Shown one piece after another: positions 7,028 to 12,756 of a stretch of DNA of 64,000 bases (positions are counted from its first letter, which is position 1; the number at the start of each line of letters is the position of its first letter). The DNA is taken from contig NZ_BMTP01000014.1 of NCBI RefSeq assembly GCF_014649735.1, positions 1 to 64,000 on the forward strand. The letters run 5' to 3'. The notes beneath the pieces were generated by a model. The model was given only the letters and a program-made list of their open reading frames with translations, made no database searches and was not told the origin of the DNA. The position numbers and the translations under genes are program-made. This DNA comes from Streptomyces lavendofoliae. GTDB lineage: Bacteria; Actinomycetota; Actinomycetes; Streptomycetales; Streptomycetaceae.

Positions 7028-7222
7028 CTATGCCGCGAGCCGCTGCTCTCCGCGCTCGGCACGGCTGGCCGCCGCCCACTCCACCAGCAGCCGCTGGTAC
7101 TCGTCGAGGTCTGTTGGCTGCTCCGCGCCCGCCGGCCACAGGGCCCGGATCGCCGTGTTCAGCTCGTCTGCGGTACGCCCCACCCCAGTCATGCCGTTCA
7201 GGGTACGGCGCCGGTCTGACAT
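7028..7222 (-). CDS. 64-residue hypothetical protein in the GntR operon
   Basis: The small protein has a helical segment ELNTAIRALWPAG followed by YQRLLVEWAAASRAE, a pattern I recall from short Streptomyces accessory proteins. It starts six bases after the gntR stop. An internal Met at 7192 is an alternative start that fits the conserved core better; neither has a clear ribosome binding site, so translational coupling is likely. Function unknown. Confidence 0.55.
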   Translation of the reverse strand: MSDRRRTLNGMTGVGRTADELNTAIRALWPAGAEQPTDLDEYQRLLVEWAAASRAERGEQRLAA

Positions 7223-7228
7223 CGGGGG

Positions 7229-7468
7229 CTAGTCAGCCGGGCGGTCGGCAACGAAGCTGCCCAGGCCGGGCTCCGTGTAGATGAGCTTCTCCTCGCGCAG
7301 CGCGCGATGCACCTTCTGCCCCGTAGCCGCGGCGATCCCGAACTCGGCCTGCAGCTGGAGAACGCTGGGCACTCGGGACCGTGGCGGGTAGGTGCCGTCA
7401 GCGATCCGGTCCCGGATCACCTGGGCGACCTGCCGCCATCGTGGCTGGTCAGGGGCAAACTCGATCAC
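7229..7468 (-). CDS. short GntR-family transcriptional regulator (DNA-binding domain only)
   Basis: This 79-residue protein is a bare GntR winged helix: WRQVAQVIRDRIADGTYPP, then SRVPSVLQLQAEFGIAAATGQKVHRAL and a wing ending LGSFVADR. It lacks the C-terminal effector domain. Such minimal GntR proteins are typical of Streptomyces integrative elements and prophages. The GTG at 7468 faces a repeat-rich intergenic region that probably holds its operators. Two small genes, one broken, follow downstream. Confidence 0.85.
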   Translation of the reverse strand: MIEFAPDQPRWRQVAQVIRDRIADGTYPPRSRVPSVLQLQAEFGIAAATGQKVHRALREEKLIYTEPGLGSFVADRPAD

Positions 7469-7477
7469 CTAGCCACG

Positions 7478-7537
7478 CTAGGCATGGCACACCGCACTAC
7501 GCGAGACATGGCATACCTAGCACGCCATAGCACGCCT
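7478..7537. promoter_or_regulatory. candidate GntR operator cluster
   Basis: CTAGGCATGGCA (7478-7489) and TGGCATACCTAG (7509-7520) form an inverted repeat matching at 10 of 12 positions. Immediately beside it TAGCACGCCA (7518-7527) is repeated in tandem (7528-7537, last base unmatched). The block sits in the divergent gap between the short gntR gene and the 71-residue gene, as expected for an autoregulatory operator. Confidence 0.5.
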
Positions 7538-7619
7538 GCCGTAGTCTGCGGCCAAGCAAGGACCCCCGCGGCCGTGTGACCGGCCCGGGGGCGTGGCCAC
7601 CAGCTGGAGGGCTGACGGC

Positions 7620-7835
7620 ATGAGCGAGGCTACCGACGCCGCGACGGACACGGCAGAGGGCGGGCGCGAGATCCCGCCGCCCGGCGAGCTGACCGCCAGC
7701 CAGTACAAGGGCTGGAGCTGCGTGTGGTGCGGCACGCCCCTCACTCACGGCGGCCGGCCGGTTGGCGTCACCCGCGGCCGGGACGGCGCCCACGTCCTCG
7801 ACGCCCCCGTGTACGCCGGCCCGTGCTGCCCCTAA
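7620..7835 (+). CDS. 71-residue protein with a WSCVWCG zinc-knuckle-like motif
   Basis: CTGGAGGGCTGACGGC precedes the ATG. After an acidic N-terminus (about 30 residues) comes YKGWSCVWCGTPL and, near the end, AHVLDAPVYAGPCCP, giving up to four cysteines. I recall similar short proteins in Streptomyces genomes. It is divergent from gntR and followed by a strong terminator, so it is probably a monocistronic gene controlled from the shared operator region. Function unknown. Confidence 0.6.
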   Translation: MSEATDAATDTAEGGREIPPPGELTASQYKGWSCVWCGTPLTHGGRPVGVTRGRDGAHVLDAPVYAGPCCP

Positions 7836-7839
7836 GACT

Positions 7840-7871
7840 CCGCCCGCCGGTTCGGCGGACCCGGCGGGCGG
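7840..7871 (+). terminator. intrinsic terminator after the 71-residue gene
   Basis: Perfect 11-bp arms (7840-7850 and 7861-7871) enclose a 10-base loop, starting five bases after the stop codon. Confidence 0.75.
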
Positions 7872-7888
7872 ATACTGTGCGTCACCGA

Positions 7889-7906
7889 TTCGCACGGGGC
7901 GCGCAC
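7889..7906. repeat. copy 1 of the TTCGCACGGGG motif
   Basis: TTCGCACGGGGCGCGCAC lies in the gap between the 7840 terminator and the end of the XRE gene. It matches the motif at 8917 and 11291 at its first 11 bases. In this copy the motif is inside the mobile element. Confidence 0.4.
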
Positions 7907-8005
7907 GTTTTACCTCGCAACTATTGCCACGCACACTTTCGTGAAGTGGAATATGCCGACACGATGTCTGATGAGGCCCGTTCGTGAGGCACACGCCTGA
8001 GCGGG

Positions 8006-8236
8006 TCACGGCAGCAGGTCATGGATCGACACGCCTACGGCGGTGGCGATGAGCAGGAGGTGGGAGAGCTTGGGGTCGTTACGCCCTGCCTCGATGGACT
8101 GGAGCGTGGTGCGGCTGATGCCGGTGCGCTCCGCCAGTTTCTCCTGCGTCAGGTCGGCATCCATGCGCGCCCCTTGGACGCGTCTGCCGATCGCCTGCTG
8201 GGCTCGGAGGATCCACTCGGGCTGATCGGCGTGCAC
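8006..8236 (-). CDS. XRE-family helix-turn-helix regulator
   Basis: The 76-residue protein is essentially one Cro/C1-type HTH (about 14-70): QAIGRRVQGARMDADLTQEKLAERTGISRTTLQSIEAGR followed by LLLIATAVGVSIHDLL. The size fits phage- or plasmid-type repressors and antitoxin-like regulators. The start is GTG at 8236. It is transcribed away from the element's right end, with a direct repeat 16 bases upstream that could be its operator. No partner gene lies immediately beside it. Confidence 0.85.
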   Translation of the reverse strand: MHADQPEWILRAQQAIGRRVQGARMDADLTQEKLAERTGISRTTLQSIEAGRNDPKLSHLLLIATAVGVSIHDLLP

Positions 8237-8250
8237 AGGTACACGCTGGA

Positions 8251-8309
8251 GTGATCATGTTGCGGTGTCAGCACGAGAATCCGAGCTTTTTGTGATCATG
8301 GTCAGCACG
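8251..8309. promoter_or_regulatory. direct repeat GTGATCATG...TCAGCACG upstream of the XRE gene
   Basis: GTGATCATG (8251-8259) with TCAGCACG (8268-8275) recurs as GTGATCATG (8292-8300) with TCAGCACG (8302-8309). Each first half contains the palindrome TGATCA. The location just upstream of the XRE start suggests operator sites for that repressor. Confidence 0.45.
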
Positions 8310-8488
8310 TGACGCGTTCAGGAAGCGGACGCATGAACTCCAGATGGCCAGCCTTGCGGTCTGGCATATGCCGCAGGGTTCTGTGTAGTGTCCAGCAATC
8401 GAACGCGCGTTCACCCGAAGAGGCGAACAACGCCCCCTCCGGCACTTCGGTTGAGCAAGGAAGGGAACGAGGGGAGCACCACGAAGCC

Positions 8489-8576
8489 GCCCGTCCGGCG
8501 CAGTCGCTGTGGGAGGCAAAAGCACCGGACGGGCCAGGGCCGCCGCAGATCCAGATTGCAGGGGTCGCGGCGGCCC
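8489..8576. other. two consecutive perfect 10-bp stem-loops in a non-coding stretch
   Basis: Stem A pairs 8489-8498 with 8525-8534 (26-base loop). Stem B, starting two bases later, pairs 8537-8546 with 8567-8576 (20-base loop). No convincing gene covers 8310-8753, so this is either a structured RNA, a terminator pair or recombination-site architecture. A 12-bp palindrome, GAACGCGCGTTC, lies about 90 bases before stem A. Confidence 0.45.
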
Positions 8577-8613
8577 ACTCTTTATACGCGGACTCCCTCG
8601 AAGCCGCTCAACC

Positions 8614-8660
8614 CAGGGAGCCGGCAGGGAGAGCGCCCCGGTCAGGGAGTATTCAGGGAG
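8614..8660. repeat. four phased CAGGGAG direct repeats near the element end
   Basis: CAGGGAG occurs at 8614, 8625, 8643 and 8654, with spacings of 11, 18 and 11 bases. An inverted AGGGAG lies in CTCCCTC at about 8593. Helically phased repeats beside an attachment site are what integrase arm-type sites or excisionase sites look like. The functional reading is inference. Confidence 0.5.
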
Positions 8661-8725
8661 AGCAAAACCGCATGACTTGGCATGGCGAAGCAAGGTGCAG
8701 CAAGGTAAATAACAACAGGTCAGAC

Positions 8726-8753
8726 AACCTCTCGACAGGTTCACGTCACATGC
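8726..8753. other. candidate attachment-site junction (element/host boundary)
   Basis: A near-perfect 16-bp palindrome (AACCTCTCGACAGGTT, 8726-8741) lies just before the point where a host gene fragment becomes recognisable (8754). The exact crossover cannot be set without the other end or an empty site. The phased repeats on the element side support an att region here. Confidence 0.4.
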
Positions 8754-8885
8754 TCGGTCGCCGACTCGATGTACGCCGAGTACAAGGAGCCGCTGTACGC
8801 CGCTCCCCCGCTGCTCCAGCGCATGGTGGACGCCGGGCGCCTCGGCCGCAAGACGGGCTCCGGCTTCTACCCCTACGGCGCGTAA
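8754..8885 (+). pseudogene. 3' fragment of a 3-hydroxybutyryl-CoA dehydrogenase gene
   Basis: Forty-three codons encode the C-terminus typical of 3-hydroxyacyl-CoA dehydrogenases: VADSMYAEYKEPLYA, PPLLQRMVDAGRLGRK, TGSGFYPYG, then TAA. Upstream the frame continues only into non-coding DNA, and the NAD-binding domain and the rest of the gene are absent. The simplest reading is that the mobile element on the left integrated inside this gene and separated its 3' end. If the element carries a replacement end on its far side, the host gene may still be functional there. Confidence 0.75.
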
Positions 8886-8916
8886 CACCCGGGCTCGTCA
8901 CGCGGAGCGACGAAGA

Positions 8917-8967
8917 TTCGCACGGGGTGTGCGGAGCGTGTTCGCATATGCCCTGCGCACACGCTCC
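8917..8967. promoter_or_regulatory. TTCGCACGGGG motif (copy 2) and adjoining hairpin
   Basis: TTCGCACGGGGTGTGCGG (8917-8934) is followed at once by a hairpin with 9-bp arms (8933-8941 and 8959-8967). The region lies between the dehydrogenase fragment and the next gene, so the hairpin may terminate the former, while the motif may be an operator for the gene at 9030. Confidence 0.4.
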
Positions 8968-9029
8968 CCCCGTCCTCTCCGGGAGGGTTGACTCGGTCGT
9001 GCCGAGTCGACGAAGAGGAGCGGAAAACC

Positions 9030-9287
9030 GTGCACACCGACCCCGAACACTTAACGGCCGTCGAGGAGTTCGCAGAGCTGCGCCGCTGTCTCGACGTGGG
9101 GCTCGCCCGGATCGACGGGCAGCTCGCGCTGCTCGCCCAGCGCCACGGCCAGATCGACCGCGATCTCACCGATCTGGCCGCGCGCGTCACCACACTGGAG
9201 CAGACCAGGTGGCCGCTGCCCGCCGTGTCCGCGTGCACCGCCGTGGGCGCGCTGGCGGTGGCGGTCTGGCAGGCGCTCGGCCACTGA
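9030..9287 (+). CDS. 85-residue coiled-coil protein with C-terminal membrane helix
   Basis: GAGGAGCGG precedes the GTG at 9030. The first 60 residues are helical and charged (EEFAELRRCLDVGLARIDGQLALL and on), with heptad character. A hydrophobic helix (about 65-82) ends the protein, giving a tail-anchored layout. It is convergent with the Nudix gene, eight bases apart. No known family or function; the context suggests a chromosomal gene. Confidence 0.6.
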   Translation: MHTDPEHLTAVEEFAELRRCLDVGLARIDGQLALLAQRHGQIDRDLTDLAARVTTLEQTRWPLPAVSACTAVGALAVAVWQALGH

Positions 9288-9295
9288 TCCGGGCG

Positions 9296-9826
9296 TCAGC
9301 CCAGCCGGAGATGGTGCAGCATCAGCAGCCCGGCCGCCATGTTGGCGGCCGGGACCTCTCCGCGGGCGATCATGTCCGGCACGAGTTTCAGCGGTACCCA
9401 CTCGCGCCGCGACGACTCGAAGTCGTCCTGGGGCGGGCCGGTGTAGGTCGCCTCCTCCGTCCAGTACAGATGGTGGCGGGCGTCGGTCAGTCCGTTGGAC
9501 GGCTCGACGGTCAGGAGGTGCTGCAACGGGCCCGGGCGCCAGCCCGTCTCCTCCTCCATCTCACGGGCGGCGGCGGCGGCGACGTCCTCGCCGTCCTCGA
9601 CCACCCCCGCGGCGAGTTCCCAGCCCCAGCTGTCGGTGATGAAGCGGTGCCGCCACAGCATCAGCACCTCGTTGGCCTCGTTGACGGCCGTCGCGACCGC
9701 CACCGGCCGCAGCCGGATGAGGAAGTGGTCCAGGTGCCGGCCGTCGGGGAGTGCGACGTCCGCGAGGTTGACCTTGAACCAGCGGTTCTCGTAGATCGTC
9801 TGTTCGCTCAGGTTCGTCCACTGCAC
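9296..9826 (-). CDS. Nudix hydrolase
   Basis: The 176-residue protein carries a complete Nudix box (about 74-96: GVVEDGEDVAAAAAREMEEE then TGW), matching GX5EX7REUXEEXGU. The N-terminal region (ENRWFKVNLADVALPDG) resembles ADP-ribose pyrophosphatase-like members that hydrolyse nucleoside diphosphate derivatives. I chose GTG 9826, seven bases after AAGGTGG, rather than the TTG at 9847, which has no such signal. The substrate cannot be inferred further. Confidence 0.88.
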   Translation of the reverse strand: MQWTNLSEQTIYENRWFKVNLADVALPDGRHLDHFLIRLRPVAVATAVNEANEVLMLWRHRFITDSWGWELAAGVVEDGEDVAAAAAREMEEETGWRPGPLQHLLTVEPSNGLTDARHHLYWTEEATYTGPPQDDFESSRREWVPLKLVPDMIARGEVPAANMAAGLLMLHHLRLG

Positions 9827-9903
9827 TTTTCTGCCACCTTCCGACAAGTAGATGGCAATATCGCAGCAGTCCTACGGACCGGGCGGAACGTCGCGCGGGA
9901 AGG

Positions 9904-11244
9904 TCACAGCGGCACGCGCAGCGCCCCGTCGATGAGGCCGGCCGCCTCCCTCGCCTCACTGCAGCCGCTCGCCACCAGGTGCCCGCGCACCTCGCGCAGC
10001 CGGTCGCGCAGCCGCTGCGACTCCATCCCCCGGGCCCGTTCGGCCATCTCGGCCGCCGTCCGCGCCGCCCGGTCGGCCTCGCCCTGCCGCAGCTCGATCT
10101 GGCTCAGCATGGCCAGCCGGTGCACCCGCCCCCGGTCGTGCGCCGGGGTGCGCACGGCGGCCGCGGCGTGCTCCCGCGCGCCGTTCAGGTCGCCCAGGCT
10201 CAGCAGCGCCTCGGCCACCTGCACGTTGACCAGGCCCGGCTGGACGTAACCGGTCTCGTCCGGCTCGTGGCCCGGGCGGATGCGGTCCGCCTCCGACTCG
10301 GCGCGCCGGATGCATCTCAGCGCGCCGGAGCCGTCGCCGAGGTGGGCGTACGCCTTCGCCTGCATCGCGTACAGGTCGGCGGCGAGCGCCGGGGTGATCT
10401 GCCGGCCGGCGGTCCGCAGCGCCGCCTCCGCGAACGCCACCGCCTGCCGGTACTCCCCCATGAACAGCGACTGGTTGACCAGCAGGGCGATCACATAGCC
10501 GCCGAGCCCCCGGTCGCCGCTCGCCTTCGCCAGCCGCAGCGCCTGGTGGAAGTAGCGCTGCGCCAGGCCGTGCGCGTCCGAGTCGTACGCGCAGATGCCG
10601 GCGACCGCCACCAGCCCGCCGGTCGCCCGGTGCAACTGGCGTCCCAGGGCGTCGTTGTAGCCGCCGCGCAGCAGCGGGGCGGTCTCGGCGTTCAGGAATC
10701 CCACGATCCGGGCGCGGGTGGCGATCCCGCCCGCCCGGCGGTACATCAGCTCGTAGTGGGCGCGGGCCGCGCGGAGCATGGTGACGTCGGACATGCTGAC
10801 GCGGGTCTGGCCCTCGCGGGAGACGTCCGCGTCCTCCGGCGGGTTCTCCCACTCCCAGACCGGCATCACCGCCGGGGTACCGGTCACCGCCTGCGCGCCC
10901 AGTATGTGCGGCCGTTGCTGTTCGTCGGAGCGCCAGAGCGCGGTGGCCCGCTCCACGAAGCCGGACAGCGGGGAACCGTGCGTGACGGCCCCTCCGCCGG
11001 GGACGCCGAGCCCGATGTCGTCGAGGGTGACCGGCCTGCGGAGCCGGGCTCCCAGCACCTCGCAGATCAGGTCGGGCACCTGGCCGCGCGGTCGCTGACC
11101 CTTCAACCAGCGGGCCACGGCGGTGTGTTCGTAACGCAGGGCCAGGCCACGGCTCCGTCCGGCCTGGTTGACGTGGGCGGCCAGGCCCGCGTGCGATATC
11201 CCCGCCTCGTCGAGCAGGGCGTCGAGCAGGGTGTTGGGCTGCAT
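9904..11244 (-). CDS. XRE-type regulator with TPR-like C-terminal domain (NsdA-like)
   Basis: The 446-residue protein begins with a divergent HTH (about 1-70: LLDEAGISHAGLAAHVNQAG, YEHTAVARWLKGQRP). A long helical region with tetratricopeptide-like repeats follows (about 190-440: AQRYFHQALRLAKASGD, LYAMQAKAYAHLGDGSGAL, AEALLSLGDLNGAREHA). This architecture is common among Streptomyces regulators of development and antibiotic production such as NsdA. The ATG at 11244 follows GGAGGGGCCCCC. A TTCGCACGGGG motif 47 bases upstream may be an operator. Confidence 0.75.
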   Translation of the reverse strand: MQPNTLLDALLDEAGISHAGLAAHVNQAGRSRGLALRYEHTAVARWLKGQRPRGQVPDLICEVLGARLRRPVTLDDIGLGVPGGGAVTHGSPLSGFVERATALWRSDEQQRPHILGAQAVTGTPAVMPVWEWENPPEDADVSREGQTRVSMSDVTMLRAARAHYELMYRRAGGIATRARIVGFLNAETAPLLRGGYNDALGRQLHRATGGLVAVAGICAYDSDAHGLAQRYFHQALRLAKASGDRGLGGYVIALLVNQSLFMGEYRQAVAFAEAALRTAGRQITPALAADLYAMQAKAYAHLGDGSGALRCIRRAESEADRIRPGHEPDETGYVQPGLVNVQVAEALLSLGDLNGAREHAAAAVRTPAHDRGRVHRLAMLSQIELRQGEADRAARTAAEMAERARGMESQRLRDRLREVRGHLVASGCSEAREAAGLIDGALRVPL

Positions 11245-11290
11245 GGGGGCCCCTCCGGTGACTCGGTGTGCCCAGAATAGTGGAGCCCGG

Positions 11291-11307
11291 TTCGCACGGG
11301 GTGTGAA
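11291..11307. promoter_or_regulatory. TTCGCACGGGGTGTGAA, copy 3, upstream of the XRE/TPR regulator
   Basis: This copy is nearly palindromic (TTCGCAC, GGG, GTGTGAA) and lies 47 bases before the regulator's start. It shares its first 15 bases with the motif at 8917 and is a good candidate for an autoregulatory site. Confidence 0.45.
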
Positions 11308-11518
11308 CGGAATGCCCGTATCCGTGCCCCGCGCGCTCTGCCGCCATGCGCCGGGCGCCGGTTGACTGGGCGGTCTCTCACAGAGGCGGCCGGGCCGCCG
11401 GCTCCCCCCTCGTACAGTGCGGCGGCCCGTTCCCGCGTCGTCCGTCCTGCCGGATCTGCCCGACACTCCCCGGCAGGACGGACGGCGCCGGCCGCACCGT
11501 CCATGTCCCTGCCGGCCG

Positions 11519-12577
11519 TCAGCGAGGGGAGGGTGCGATAGGGGTGCGGCACAGTCCCTGGCCCGCGGGCTGTGCCGGCACCCGGCAACGGTCGTTGCGC
11601 ACGACCATCAGCGCCACGTCGTCGGTCAGCCGCCCGCCGGTGTGGCGCAGCAGCGCCGCGTGCACCCGGTGGATCAGGGCCGCCGGGTGCACCGGCCCCC
11701 CGTCCAGGGCCGCGTCCAGCACGTCCTGGAGGGGGAAGAACCGCCCCGCGGCGTCCCGGGCGTCCTCCGCTCCGTCCGTGTACAGGAGCAGGGCCTCGCC
11801 CGGCGGGAGCGTCACGCCCCGGTGCACCGGCAGCTCGTCCGGCAGCGGGAAGGCCCCCAGCGGCGGCAGCGGCTCCCCCGCCGGGACCGGCTCGGCGCCC
11901 GTGCGGCCCAGCCGGTAGGGCCACGGGTGTTCGCAGTTGAGGGCCAGCACCGTGCCGTCCCGGCGGATCTCCAGCAGCAGCAGGGTGACGAACTCCTCCG
12001 CCGACGCGCCGGCCGGGTCCCACCCGCCCGGCGCGGGGTGCTCCTCCCGCGCCCGGTCCCGCAGGTGCCGCCCGAGGGCCCGCTCGAGGCGCCGCAGCAC
12101 ACCGCCGAGTTCGGGTTCGTCGTGCGCGGCCTCCCGGAAGCTGCCGAGCACGGCGGCGACCGCCCCGAGCGCGGGCAGCCCGTGACCGCGTACGTCGCCG
12201 ATGACGATCCGCACACCGTGCGGGGTGGCCACCGCCTCGTACAGGTCGCCGCCCACGGCCGCGCCCCGGGCGGCCGACAGCTGGGCGGCGGCGAGGGACA
12301 GGCCGTCCAGCGAGGGCGGTGGCGGCCGCAGCAACACCCGCTGGGCGGCGTGGGCCACCGCCCGGACCTGCTTCAGCTCCCTGGCCAGGCCGTGGTGGAC
12401 GCCCAGGACCAGTCCGGTGCCCGCGGTGAAGAAGACGGCGCTGGTGGCGATCCGCGCGGCCGTGCCCCCTTGCTGGGCGATGGGGCAGGCGAGCTTCCAC
12501 ACGACGGCGACCGCGCCCCAGAGGGCGGGCAGCGCGAGCGGGGCGAGGCGACGAATGCAGGTTCGCGTACGCGGCAT
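11519..12577 (-). CDS. membrane-associated PP2C/SpoIIE-type serine phosphatase (RsbU-like)
   Basis: The 352-residue protein has two N-terminal hydrophobic segments (about 9-28 and 37-58). A SpoIIE/RsbU phosphatase domain follows (about 95-330) with SAARGAAVGGDLYEA, VRIVIGDVRGHGLPA, LLLYTDGAEDARDA and GRLTDDVALMVVRND; the Asp residues bind the metals. Such enzymes dephosphorylate anti-anti-sigma factors in partner-switching pathways. No kinase or antagonist gene is adjacent. The ATG at 12577 follows GGAGAAGGAC; the longer upstream frame is a shadow of pheT. Confidence 0.85.
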   Translation of the reverse strand: MPRTRTCIRRLAPLALPALWGAVAVVWKLACPIAQQGGTAARIATSAVFFTAGTGLVLGVHHGLARELKQVRAVAHAAQRVLLRPPPPSLDGLSLAAAQLSAARGAAVGGDLYEAVATPHGVRIVIGDVRGHGLPALGAVAAVLGSFREAAHDEPELGGVLRRLERALGRHLRDRAREEHPAPGGWDPAGASAEEFVTLLLLEIRRDGTVLALNCEHPWPYRLGRTGAEPVPAGEPLPPLGAFPLPDELPVHRGVTLPPGEALLLYTDGAEDARDAAGRFFPLQDVLDAALDGGPVHPAALIHRVHAALLRHTGGRLTDDVALMVVRNDRCRVPAQPAGQGLCRTPIAPSPR

Positions 12578-12702
12578 GCGGACCGTCCTTCTCCAGGCCC
12601 CTCCTCGCGGTCGGGACGACTGAGTCGATCGTCCATGGCCGGAGGGAAGGTCCACCAGACTTCCCACTCGAACGAGTGATGGGGGACCCACGCCCGCGGG
12701 AA

Positions 12703-12744
12703 CGACAGGGGGCACGGCCGGTGTTCCGGCCGTGCCCCCTGTCG
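12703..12744 (-). terminator. pheT terminator
   Basis: Perfect 19-bp arms (12703-12721 and 12726-12744) with a 4-base loop begin 12 bases beyond the pheT stop. There is no T tract, as is usual in Streptomyces. Confidence 0.85.
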
Positions 12745-12756
12745 CGCTCGGATCGG

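Noticed and set aside
8309-10249. A 646-codon open frame on the plus strand
   Set aside because: It crosses the mobile-element boundary, the dehydrogenase fragment and antisense Nudix/XRE-TPR coding DNA. It has no ribosome binding site and no recognisable domain; it is an artefact of high GC.
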